Below are positions 3,558 to 10,669 of a DNA stretch of 10,669 nt, piece by piece (the first letter of the stretch is position 1; each line of letters begins with the position of its first letter). A model generated the notes under the pieces. That model saw nothing but the letters and a program-made list of their open reading frames with translations, searched no databases and was not told the DNA's origin. This DNA comes from DASPNH01 sp035626675 (GTDB lineage: Bacteria; Desulfobacterota; Binatia; UBA1149; CAITLU01), in the NCBI GenBank assembly GCA_035626675.1, contig DASPNH010000052.1, positions 1 to 10,669 of the forward strand, written 5' to 3'. The position numbers were made by a program, and so were the translations under genes.

Positions 3558-6530
3558 CTACTTCGTGCCGATGGCGGCGACGCTCTCGGGCGGCTTGCCG
3601 GCTTCGCGCATGATGAAGGCGGGCTTCATCGTCACGAGCAGGACCGGCAGCAGCGTCTGGGCGCCGACGTAGCCGATGCCCATCCAGATGGCCAGGAGCA
3701 GGCCCATCTCGGCGTTGAAGCGGATCTCGGAGCTGATCCAGAACGACGTCGACACCACCATCGTCACCGCAGTGAAGGTGATGGCCTTGCCCGTGGTCAC
3801 CATCGCCTCGCGGGTGGAGTCGACGATGTCGTTGCGGACCCGGATCTCCTCGATGATGCGGCTGACCATGTACATGCCGTAGTCCACGCCGAAGCCCACG
3901 CCCACGGTCACCAGCGGCAGCGTGTGGATGTTGATGCCGGTGCCCTGCAGCGACATCACCGCGTTGCAGATGACGTTGGAGCAGACCATCGGAGCCAGCA
4001 GGTACAGTCCGCAGCGGAAGGACCGGTAGGTGAACAGCAGGATGATCCAGATCGTGAAGAAGCCGAGGAAGTTCATCAGCAGGTCGTTGCGGAGGATTTC
4101 CTCGTTGGCCGCCGCGAGCACGCCGATCAGGCCGCCGGCCAGCTTGAACTGCGCCTTCCAGGGCGGTGCAACGGTGGCCTCCACGGTCTGACCGCCGCGG
4201 TCGACCTTGACCGCGATGCTCTTGGATTGCGCAGTCTCGTCCTGCAGCGCCTCTTCCAGGCTGTGCATGTCGGTGACTTCGTGGTCGCCGATGCCGATGA
4301 TGCGGTCGCCGGGCTTGAAGGGACCTTCCTTCTTCTCACCCATGCTCAGGCGCGTGCCCTGCCAGGTCGAGCCGGCCTTGATGTAGGCGGGCTCGTCGAG
4401 CGCGCCCTTGACCACGACCTTTCCGTCCTCTTCGGCCACCTCGACGCCCATGTCGTCGAGCTGGGCGCCAGTGATGAACTCCTTGGCTCGCCCGATGACG
4501 CGGCGGATGTTGCTGCCTTTGTGGTCGCGGCAGAAGAAAGTCACGTGCGCGGTGGCGTAATCGGTCGAGACGTACTTGGCAGTCTCGGTGGGCGGGGACC
4601 CGGAGAAGAAGATGAAGAACAGACCGCCGATGTCGACCCAGTTGGCCGGGATCACGCCCCACTTCGGTTCCAGCTCGTGGAACACCGAGTTGACGGCGCG
4701 CAGGATGTCCGAGAGCGAGAAGCTGTAGCCGACGCTCGGGTCACGCTCCAGATAGCGCTGGAAGCTCTCCATCGTCTTGAGCGTCTGCGGGTCCTTCATG
4801 GCGTTCTTGTCGTAGCCTTCGGCCACGATGATGAGCGGCTCGACGCCACCGAACTTGCCCTGAATGGCTCCGTGCGAACGGTTGTAGGGAGAGTCCTCGA
4901 ACAGCAGAGGCGAGGCCGAGCCCGGATCACCGATCTGCAGGCCCTGCAGGTTGTAGCCGGCGATCGCCATGGCCACGACCCAGCCGATGATCGTCACGCG
5001 CCGTCCCATGGGCGTCAGCAGCTTGTCGACGAAGCGCTCGGTGTAGTACCGGAACGCGCCGCGCTCGCGCAGCATGACCAGCTCCGGCTCGGGAGCCTTC
5101 AGGTAGTAGTAGACGATCGGGTTCAGGAGCATCTCGGAGACGGTGATGGCCAGAATCCACCACGAGGCCGTCAGCGCCAGCTTCTGCAGCATCAGCACCG
5201 GCACCAGCAGGATGACCAGAACGCCGATGGCGTCGGTGACCACGCCCGAGAACGTCGGCACGAAAAGCTCGGCGAAAGAGGCGACGATGGCGCGGCGTTT
5301 GTTCCAGCCGCACTTCTCGAACTCTTCGTAATACCGGTCGTGCATCTGGATGGCGTGGCTGACTGCACGGGCCGTGATCAGGAACGGCATCACGAGCATG
5401 AGCGGATCCAGCGCCAGGCCGATGAGGTAAATGAATCCGAGGCCCCAGAAGGCCGCGATCAGTCCGGTGATGGTGGGCCGCAGCGCGCCTCGCCAGTCAT
5501 GGAAGTACATCCAGCGCAGGACCCACTCGATGCAGTAGGTGATGACCAGGATGAAGAACACGTCGCCGGCGTAGCTGTAGACCCAGCCGTAGAGGCGGGG
5601 CTCACCGGCAACCCACAGCTTGATGTCGGAGCCGCCGCCCTGAACCGTCAGGTTGGCCGGCTTGCCGCCGCGCAGGTAGTCGATCTGCACGCCGGCGGGG
5701 TTCTTGGCGGCGATGGCGTTGCTGACTTCCCACCGCCTGGTGACTTCGACGCCGTTGACCTTGGTGATGACGTCGTCCTGTTTGAGGCCCGCCGCGCCCG
5801 CCACGCTGTCCGGGAACAGCCTGGCCACCAGGACGCCCTTGCCCTTTTCGACGCCGAAGGCTTCGGCACGGTCCGGGTCGACCTCCTCCAACGCGGCGCC
5901 CATCCAGCCGTCGGTGAAGGGCCGGATGACGCGCTCGTTCATCTCCTCGAAGATTCGCCGGTAGTCGAGGCGTCCCTCGATGAAGTTCGCGCGAATGATG
6001 GCGGCGCGATCATCCAGGGAGACCAGGATGCCGAAGACATTCTCGGAGCTGTGGACGATGCGCCGGATGTCGGCGGCTTCCGTCTCGTTGCGCGGCAGGT
6101 CGACCATGATCGGCTCGGAACGCAGGGTTCCGGCGGCCGCCACTCGAAGGTGACGGGTGGTGCGATGGCCGATCGAGTCGATCTGGTTGTGATTGACGCC
6201 GTAGACCTTGTCGATCTCCTCGGTCATCAGGTAGATCTGCGCGAGGTTTTCGACGTTGAAGAGGTGGCCTTCTTCCACCTCCATCATCATCACGATGTTG
6301 TTGGCGCCCCCGAAGTCCTTTGCGTACTTGTTATGGATCTGGACGTACGGGTGGGTCTGCGGCAGCAGCTCTCCGAAGCTGGTCACGAGCTGGAGCTGGA
6401 AGCTCCAGTACGCAAAGAGCCCGGTGATCACGAGGACGAGGATCGAAACCGGATGCCGGTAGTCGATCAGCTTGTCGCCGAGCCAGTAGAGCAGCCGCTT
6501 GTCTGAGGGGACCTCGTAATCGATCGCCAT
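3558..6530 (-). CDS. RND/MMPL-family exporter with two PDZ domains
   Basis: This 990-residue inner-membrane protein resembles the COG1033 predicted exporters of the RND superfamily, proton-driven pumps for lipids or other hydrophobic molecules; the substrate is unknown. It has two matching halves. Half one: a helix at about 27-45, periplasmic loop 46-318, then about five helices 320-477 with MPFLITARAVSHAIQ (381-395). Half two: helix 512-530, loop 531-815, then helices 817-965 with the proton-relay-like motif GVGFGVDYGMY (D883). Each loop ends in a PDZ-like domain: about 213-298 (GVLVARLFPDSVAGAAGL, then DDVITKVNGVEV) and about 733-788 (FKPGDRIIGIGDHEVTDM, then a VKVDRGGQTVEATV strand pair). 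Ordinary RND loops lack these. The start is ATG 6528-6530, with AAGGA 7 bases upstream. No adaptor or outer-membrane partner gene is in the window. A terminator follows the gene, with the IS in its T tract. Confidence 0.93.
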   Translation of the reverse strand: MAIDYEVPSDKRLLYWLGDKLIDYRHPVSILVLVITGLFAYWSFQLQLVTSFGELLPQTHPYVQIHNKYAKDFGGANNIVMMMEVEEGHLFNVENLAQIYLMTEEIDKVYGVNHNQIDSIGHRTTRHLRVAAAGTLRSEPIMVDLPRNETEAADIRRIVHSSENVFGILVSLDDRAAIIRANFIEGRLDYRRIFEEMNERVIRPFTDGWMGAALEEVDPDRAEAFGVEKGKGVLVARLFPDSVAGAAGLKQDDVITKVNGVEVTRRWEVSNAIAAKNPAGVQIDYLRGGKPANLTVQGGGSDIKLWVAGEPRLYGWVYSYAGDVFFILVITYCIEWVLRWMYFHDWRGALRPTITGLIAAFWGLGFIYLIGLALDPLMLVMPFLITARAVSHAIQMHDRYYEEFEKCGWNKRRAIVASFAELFVPTFSGVVTDAIGVLVILLVPVLMLQKLALTASWWILAITVSEMLLNPIVYYYLKAPEPELVMLRERGAFRYYTERFVDKLLTPMGRRVTIIGWVVAMAIAGYNLQGLQIGDPGSASPLLFEDSPYNRSHGAIQGKFGGVEPLIIVAEGYDKNAMKDPQTLKTMESFQRYLERDPSVGYSFSLSDILRAVNSVFHELEPKWGVIPANWVDIGGLFFIFFSGSPPTETAKYVSTDYATAHVTFFCRDHKGSNIRRVIGRAKEFITGAQLDDMGVEVAEEDGKVVVKGALDEPAYIKAGSTWQGTRLSMGEKKEGPFKPGDRIIGIGDHEVTDMHSLEEALQDETAQSKSIAVKVDRGGQTVEATVAPPWKAQFKLAGGLIGVLAAANEEILRNDLLMNFLGFFTIWIILLFTYRSFRCGLYLLAPMVCSNVICNAVMSLQGTGINIHTLPLVTVGVGFGVDYGMYMVSRIIEEIRVRNDIVDSTREAMVTTGKAITFTAVTMVVSTSFWISSEIRFNAEMGLLLAIWMGIGYVGAQTLLPVLLVTMKPAFIMREAGKPPESVAAIGTK

Positions 6531-6901
6531 CGACGTTCCTTTTTCCTGTTCCTGCCTGACGTTCCGTTGCTATCCGGATGCTTCGCCTGAGCGGCGCCGT
6601 CCGGAAGAAGAACTTCGAAACCCGCCGCGCAAGGCTCGCAAGACGCGACCCCACGGCTTCGGAAGCCCTTGTCATCCCATGTCTTTCTTACGATGCGGCG
6701 AGCGCGCGCAGCCTACGCCCGCGTCCACCCTGTCTCAAGAGCAGCGGACTGCTCCGGAGCGGTCTCGGGATGGCACGAGCACAGATTGCCGGGTGCACGT
6801 ACGGACGAAACTGCAGGCTCTGCCGTCTTGTCCCCACCACGGCCCTCCGCCAAACCTGGGCCGGGTATGTCAGGCGCAACGCGAAGTCGAATGGGCGACG
6901 C
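6531..6901. other. Gene-free interval upstream of the exporter
   Basis: These 371 bases lie between the SDR stop and the exporter start, both on the minus strand. The open frames here show no recognisable protein, and I see no RNA gene or repeat. A possible minus-strand promoter is TTGAGA (complement of 6733-6738), a 17-base spacer, then TAGGCT (complement of 6710-6715), about 180 bases before the exporter ATG. The exporter's ribosome-binding site (AAGGA, complement of 6538-6542) is at its edge. I see no terminator after the SDR gene, so read-through into the exporter is possible. Confidence 0.5.
6710..6738 (-). promoter_or_regulatory. Weak candidate promoter for the exporter gene
   Basis: On the minus strand, TTGAGA and TAGGCT are separated by 17 bases (5 of 6 and 3 of 6 matches to the sigma70 consensus). 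It is the best spaced pair I found in the interval, but such matches occur by chance. Confidence 0.25.
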
Positions 6902-7690
6902 TCATGCTGCCGGCTGTCGGCTGAAGCGTCCGGCGAGCGACACGAGAAGCGTTTTCGGGATCAGATTGGTCAACGCCATCGTGACCCGATTCTGCATGCC
7001 GGGCACCAACATCGCCTGGCCCTTCCGGTATGCGGCCAGCGACTCCAGGACCACGTCGTCGGCGGTCTGCCAGACGAAGGAGGGCAGGGCGCTGGTGTCG
7101 TACTGGGCGCGGCTCTGAAACTCGGTGCGGGTAAAGCCCGGGCACACCACCAGGACGCGGACACCGAGCGCTCGCGTCTCTTCGGCCAGGGCCAGGCTGA
7201 AGTTGACGACATAAGCCTTGGTCGCCGAGTAGACCGCAAGCGCCGGAGTGGGCAGGAAGGCGGCGCCGGAGGCGATGTTGATGACGCCGCCCTGGCGACT
7301 CGGCTTCATGTGCGAGAGCGCGGCGTGGCTCAGGCGGGTCAGGGCCACGATGTTGCAGTCGATCTGGCCCTTGGAACGGTCCATCGGAAGATCGGCGAAG
7401 CTGCCCGTGACGCCGTAGCCGGCGTTGTTGACGAGCAGGTCGATGCGCGTGTCGGTGCGCAAGAGCTCCTCGACGCGGGCCAGGTCAGGCTCGCTCTCGA
7501 GGTCGGCCACCAGGACCTGGACCTCGCGTCCATGGCGGGTGCGCAGGGTTTCGGCCAGTTCCTCGAGCCGTTCCTGGTTGCGGGCGACCAGGATCAGATC
7601 GCAGCCTTGGGCGGCCAACGCGGTCGCGAACGATTTGCCGATTCCGGAAGAGGCGCCCGTAACCAGGGCGCGGGTTGGTTCGACTGCCAT
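6902..7690 (-). CDS. Short-chain dehydrogenase/reductase (SDR)
   Basis: This 262-residue cytoplasmic protein is a classical SDR oxidoreductase using NAD(P)H on an alcohol or carbonyl substrate. It has the Rossmann dinucleotide-binding motif TGASSGIG (residues 11-18), LLVNNAGYG (NNAG 88-91), N113, the catalytic serine in INIASGAAF (S141) and YSATK (Y154, K158), so the full N-S-Y-K set is present. An Arg after the second strand (LILVARNQERL) suggests a preference for NADPH, as in related reductases (COG0300-like). The length is normal for the family. The start ATG 7688-7690 is preceded by GGAGG at 6 bases (complement of 7697-7701). It is divergent from the GNAT gene, 222 bases away, and lies on the same strand as the exporter but 371 bases from it. 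The substrate cannot be read from the sequence. Confidence 0.93.
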   Translation of the reverse strand: MAVEPTRALVTGASSGIGKSFATALAAQGCDLILVARNQERLEELAETLRTRHGREVQVLVADLESEPDLARVEELLRTDTRIDLLVNNAGYGVTGSFADLPMDRSKGQIDCNIVALTRLSHAALSHMKPSRQGGVINIASGAAFLPTPALAVYSATKAYVVNFSLALAEETRALGVRVLVVCPGFTRTEFQSRAQYDTSALPSFVWQTADDVVLESLAAYRKGQAMLVPGMQNRVTMALTNLIPKTLLVSLAGRFSRQPAA

Positions 7691-7912
7691 GACTTGCCTC
7701 CCGGCGGGCCCGCGCGGCGCGAGCCATTTTCTGCATTGGCCGGTCGGGCGCTGGCTCCGGAGTACGGGACGTACGCCTTCGCTCGCTCGCCGCTCCGGCG
7801 CCTTGCACTGGCCACTGCGCGCGGCCCGAGTTTCCCGTCTGTGTACCACGCAGCGGCCACGGGGAAAGCATCCGGTAGCGGCTGGCTGGGGTCGCAGATA
7901 AAGGGCGAGCCC

Positions 7913-8545
7913 ATGTTGGCGCGCGAAATGCGGGCGGCGATGCCGGAGGATGCCGAGCGACTGGCCGAGGTGCTGGTGCGCGCGTTCTCGACCGACCCAT
8001 TTCACACCTGGCTCTTTCCCGATCCTTCCACGCGCCGGCGCCGGCAGCGCAAGCTGTTCGAGCGCGTGCTTTCGCTCTATCTGCGCAACGGCAAGGTGTT
8101 CACCACCGCCGACGTGGCCGGCGCCGCGTTGTGGGACCCGCCGCGAGAGACCTCGCCCTCGTTCGGCGAGCTGCTCGAGTTCGCGGTGCGCGTGCTGCCG
8201 GTCTTCGGGGCGCGCGCCGGCCGGATCGCGCGCGGGATGAAGCCGATGGTGGGGATGCATCCGACGTCCCCGCACTGGTATCTGTCCATCCTTGGCACCG
8301 ATCCGCGCCAGCAGAAGAGCGGCGTCGGGCGCAGCCTGCTGCTTCCCATCCTGCGCCGATGCGATCGCGAAGGTCTCCTGGCCTACCTGGAAGCATCGCG
8401 CATCGAGAACGTCCCCTACTATGAGCGCTTCGGCTTCGAAGTGGTCGCACCCCTGACCATGCCCGAAGGCCCGACGATCTATCGCATGGAGCGCCGGCCT
8501 CGGCCGGTACCGATGCGCGACGATGCATCGACGGCGATGTCATGA
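7913..8545 (+). CDS. GNAT-family N-acetyltransferase
   Basis: This 210-residue cytoplasmic enzyme of the GCN5-related family transfers an acetyl group from acetyl-CoA to an amine of unknown identity. The core is the acetyl-CoA loop in SILGTDPRQQKSGVGRSLL (Q134-x-x-G137-x-G139), then LLAYLEASRIENVPYYERFGFEVV (about 155-178), the classic end of the GNAT fold. The N-terminal part (PEDAERLAEVLVRAF, then DPFHTWLFPD) matches a subgroup common in actinobacteria and proteobacteria. ATG 7913 has AAGGG (7901-7905) 7 bases upstream; ATG 7928 is a possible alternative. The stop overlaps the next gene's start (ATGA at 8542-8545), so the two are probably translationally coupled. Upstream in-frame sequence has no family resemblance and is left out. 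Confidence 0.9.
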   Translation: MLAREMRAAMPEDAERLAEVLVRAFSTDPFHTWLFPDPSTRRRRQRKLFERVLSLYLRNGKVFTTADVAGAALWDPPRETSPSFGELLEFAVRVLPVFGARAGRIARGMKPMVGMHPTSPHWYLSILGTDPRQQKSGVGRSLLLPILRRCDREGLLAYLEASRIENVPYYERFGFEVVAPLTMPEGPTIYRMERRPRPVPMRDDASTAMS

Positions 8546-10125
8546 GCGGCGCCGGATGGGAGATGCCGTATCCTTCGCGCCGGATGCCGGTTCTGGCATC
8601 CAACGTCGTCGCGACGAGCCAGCCGCTGGCCGCGCAGGCAGGGCTGTCCATGCTCGCGCGCGGAGGAAACGCCCTCGACGCGGCGCTGGCAACGGCGATC
8701 GCGCTGACGGTAGTCGAGCCCACCAACAACGGGCTAGGCAGCGACGCTTTCGCGATCGTTGCCAGCGACAGCCAGCTGCACGGTCTCAACGCTTCGGGAC
8801 GCTCTGCGGCGGCCATGACGCGGGAACGCATGGATGGTCACGAGCGGATGCCCGCCATGGGCTGGGACTCGGTGACGGTTCCGGGCGCGGTCTCGGCGTG
8901 GGCGGCACTGTCGAAGCGTTTCGGCCAGCTTCCGTTCGATGCGCTGTTCGAGCCAGCCATCCGGTATGCTCGCGACGGCTTCCTGGTCTCGCCGGTGGTG
9001 GCCGAGCAGTGGGCGCTGGTTGCCGGCATCTTCGGCGCCTTCGATGAATTCTCGCGCGTCTTCCTGCCGCACGGGCGTGCGCCGAAGGCCGGCGAGCGTT
9101 TCTGCCTGCCCGACCTCGCACGCAGCCTCGAGAGGATCGCGGCCAGCGAAGGCGAAGACCTCTATCGCGGCGAACTGGCAGAGGCGCTCGCAGCGCATGC
9201 CGCCGAATGCGGCGCCGCGCTGGCACGGTCCGATCTCGAGGAGCATCGCGCGGACTGGGTCGATCCCATTGCCGCCGAGTTCGCCGGAGTGCGCGTCCAC
9301 GAGATTCCGCCCAACGGTCAGGGCATCGCGGCCCTGATGGCGCTGAAGATGCTCGCGCACACGCCCGTGCTCGAGCATGAGATCGACAGCGCGCCGTGGC
9401 TGCATCTGTCCATCGAGGCGATGAAGCTTGCGCTGGCAGACGTGCGCCGCCTGGTGGCCGACCCCGATTGCATGAGCGTGTCGAGCCAGGACCTGCTGGG
9501 CGATGCCTATCTTGCCGAGCGCGCTCGCTGCATCGACCCTCGAAGGGCCAGTGATGCCAGGCCTGGACCTCTCGGGACCGGCGACACGGTCTACCTTTGC
9601 GCGGCCGACGCGGGCGGCATGATGGTCTCCTACATCCAGTCCAACTACTTCTCGTTCGGTTCCGGCATCGTCGTTCCCGGCACCGGCATCAGCCTCCAGA
9701 ATCGCGGCTCGGGCTTCGTCCTGGAGCGTGGACATCCCAACTGTGTGGGTCCGCGAAAGCGGCCATTCCATACGATCATCCCGGCGATGGCCTCGCGCAG
9801 CGGCAGGCCCGAGGCAGCTTTCGGCGTCATGGGCGGCCCCATGCAGGCACAGGGACACGTGCAGATGGTCCTGCGGATGTTCGGACACGGTCAGAACCCG
9901 CAGGCCGCCGCCGACGCGCCGCGCTGGCAGGTGACCGACACAGGCAGCGTGCTCGTGGAGGAAACGCTAGGCGAAAACGTACGCGACGAGCTGGTTGCGA
10001 TGGGTCACGGCGTCGCCACCGCTGCGACGTGGACGTTCGGCGGGGCCCAGATCATCCAGCGCATCGAGGGAGGCTACGTGGCCGCCAGCGAGCCTCGCAA
10101 GGATGGCCAGGCCGTCGGCTTCTGA
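8542..10125 (+). CDS. Gamma-glutamyltransferase-family hydrolase (YwrD-like)
   Basis: The 527-residue protein belongs to the Ntn-hydrolase family that self-cleaves to free an N-terminal threonine and then hydrolyses or transfers gamma-glutamyl groups or similar amides. The N-terminal part has NVVATSQPLAAQAGLSML and GGNALDAALATAIALTVVEP, typical of the large subunit, and GLNASGRSA (R87), the region that binds the substrate carboxylate in GGTs. Cleavage is expected before T349 in GTGDTVYLCAADAGG, followed by SYIQSNYFSFGSGIVVPGTG. GVMGGPMQAQGHVQ (about 428-441) replaces the usual GGSRI type loop and points to the YwrD-like branch. There is no signal peptide, so it is probably cytoplasmic, unlike classical periplasmic GGT. 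It starts at the ATGA overlap with the GNAT gene and stops at TGA 10123-10125. The true substrate is unknown; members of this branch include acylase-like enzymes. Confidence 0.93.
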   Translation: MSGAGWEMPYPSRRMPVLASNVVATSQPLAAQAGLSMLARGGNALDAALATAIALTVVEPTNNGLGSDAFAIVASDSQLHGLNASGRSAAAMTRERMDGHERMPAMGWDSVTVPGAVSAWAALSKRFGQLPFDALFEPAIRYARDGFLVSPVVAEQWALVAGIFGAFDEFSRVFLPHGRAPKAGERFCLPDLARSLERIAASEGEDLYRGELAEALAAHAAECGAALARSDLEEHRADWVDPIAAEFAGVRVHEIPPNGQGIAALMALKMLAHTPVLEHEIDSAPWLHLSIEAMKLALADVRRLVADPDCMSVSSQDLLGDAYLAERARCIDPRRASDARPGPLGTGDTVYLCAADAGGMMVSYIQSNYFSFGSGIVVPGTGISLQNRGSGFVLERGHPNCVGPRKRPFHTIIPAMASRSGRPEAAFGVMGGPMQAQGHVQMVLRMFGHGQNPQAAADAPRWQVTDTGSVLVEETLGENVRDELVAMGHGVATAATWTFGGAQIIQRIEGGYVAASEPRKDGQAVGF

Positions 10126-10194
10126 AGCCGGATGCAGAGCCGCTGACGCGACGAAAACGCTTCGATTGCGAGACATCATCGGCGATACTGAAGC

Positions 10195-10669
10195 GTGCAG
10201 GCGAAGCCGAAAAGCGGCCCGCGGGAAGCGGAAGAGGCGTTGCGGGACGGGGAACGGCGTTTTCGCGCACTCTTCGACTCGATGTTCCAGTTCACGGTGC
10301 TGCTGTCGGCAGACTGCACCGTGCTCGAGATCAATCAGGCCGCGCTCTTCATCTGTGGCCTCTCCAGCGACACCGAGGTTCTGGGGCGGAAGTTCTGGGA
10401 GGTGCCCTGGCCCGCCAGCCAGGCCGTGATCGATCGACTGCGCCAGGGTGCGGAGGCCGCTGCGCGCGGCACGTTCGTACGCGAGGAGCACGAAGGCTAC
10501 CGCGGCGACGGCGGACGGCTGATCGTGGATGTCTCGACCAAGCCTGCCTACGACGATGCCGGGAACCTCATCTACGTCATCGCCGAGGGGCGCGACGTCA
10601 CCGACCGCAAGCTGATGGAGGAATCGCTCGGTGAGAGCGAGGAACGCTTCCGCAGCGCGATGCAGTTCT
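10195..10669 (+). CDS. PAS-domain signalling protein, N-terminal part (probably a sensor kinase)
   Basis: The frame starts at GTG 10195, fixed by an in-frame TGA at 10189-10191, and runs off the window after 158 codons. No good Shine-Dalgarno is seen. Residues 1-22 are a charged lead with a short helix (REAEEALRDGERRFRALFDS). A PAS domain spans about 23-140: LFDSMFQFTVLLSADCTVLEIN, then EEHEGYRGDGGRLIVDVS, and the PAC-like end VIAEGRDVTDRK. A linking helix leads into SEERFRSAMQF, the standard opening of a second PAS domain. Proteins with this layout are usually cytoplasmic sensor histidine kinases or diguanylate cyclases; the output domain is outside the window. No membrane segment precedes the PAS domain, so a soluble sensor is likely. 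It lies 69 bases after the GGT-family gene, with no clear terminator between them. Confidence 0.9.
   Translation, partial: MQAKPKSGPREAEEALRDGERRFRALFDSMFQFTVLLSADCTVLEINQAALFICGLSSDTEVLGRKFWEVPWPASQAVIDRLRQGAEAAARGTFVREEHEGYRGDGGRLIVDVSTKPAYDDAGNLIYVIAEGRDVTDRKLMEESLGESEERFRSAMQF

Noticed and set aside
3546..6506. Very long open frame on the plus strand opposite the exporter
   Set aside because: It is the mirror of the 990-residue exporter in GC-rich DNA. Its product is rich in H, D, R and Q with no domain, while the minus strand has clear membrane helices and RND motifs.
6578..7912. Upstream extension of the GNAT reading frame
   Set aside because: It runs antisense through the SDR gene and has no GNAT features. 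The ribosome site and family length place the start at 7913 (or 7928).
7691..8275. Upstream extension of the SDR reading frame on the minus strand
   Set aside because: The Rossmann motif belongs near residue 11 from ATG 7690, which has a good GGAGG. The extension is antisense to the GNAT gene.
1..10669. CRISPR array, tRNA or rRNA genes
   Set aside because: I saw no regularly spaced repeats and no cloverleaf or rRNA-like sequence. The only direct and inverted repeats of note belong to the IS ends and terminators.

Overview
The window reads as chromosomal DNA from a high-GC, Gram-negative-type bacterium. Most genes have a strong G/C bias at third codon positions. It holds a periplasmic-loop RND exporter, a Sec-type secreted beta-helix protein and a multi-PAS sensor. 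The C-terminal style of the first gene, the beta-helix protein and the COG1033-type exporter remind me of uncultured deltaproteobacterial or Binatota-like genomes. That is an impression from memory and not a placement.

Layout. 1-156 is the end of a gene, closed by a strong hairpin terminator (162-200). 201-424 has no gene I can support. 425-1365 encodes a secreted right-handed parallel beta-helix protein whose reading frame is broken twice, each time by one apparent extra base in a C or G triplet. 1366-1559 is a short spacer with a coding-like but startless minus-strand stretch. 1568-3496 is a complete IS1595-family element of 1929 bp with 23/24-bp inverted repeats and an 8-bp target duplication (eight A on each side). 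It carries the transposase, a 52-residue lysine-rich small protein and, in the opposite direction, an unrecognised two-helix membrane protein of about 234 residues. 3505-3530 is the hairpin terminator of the next gene, and the element sits exactly in that terminator's T tract. 3558-6530 (minus) is a 990-residue RND/MMPL exporter with an apparent PDZ domain in each of its two periplasmic loops. 6531-6901 has no gene. 6902-7690 (minus) is a short-chain dehydrogenase. Divergent from it, 7913-8545 (GNAT acetyltransferase) and 8542-10125 (gamma-glutamyltransferase-family hydrolase) overlap by ATGA and form an operon. 10195 to the end is the start of a multi-PAS signalling protein.

How it fits together. 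The host genes look like ordinary metabolism, export and signalling, and I see no multi-gene defence or biosynthetic system. The most unusual part is the mobile element. Its two TIRs each contain a TTGACA box facing inward: one would give a leaderless transposase mRNA, the other would drive the inverted passenger. Target duplication restored the poly-U tract, so the insertion should not have damaged the exporter's terminator. The second notable object is the double-PDZ RND exporter.
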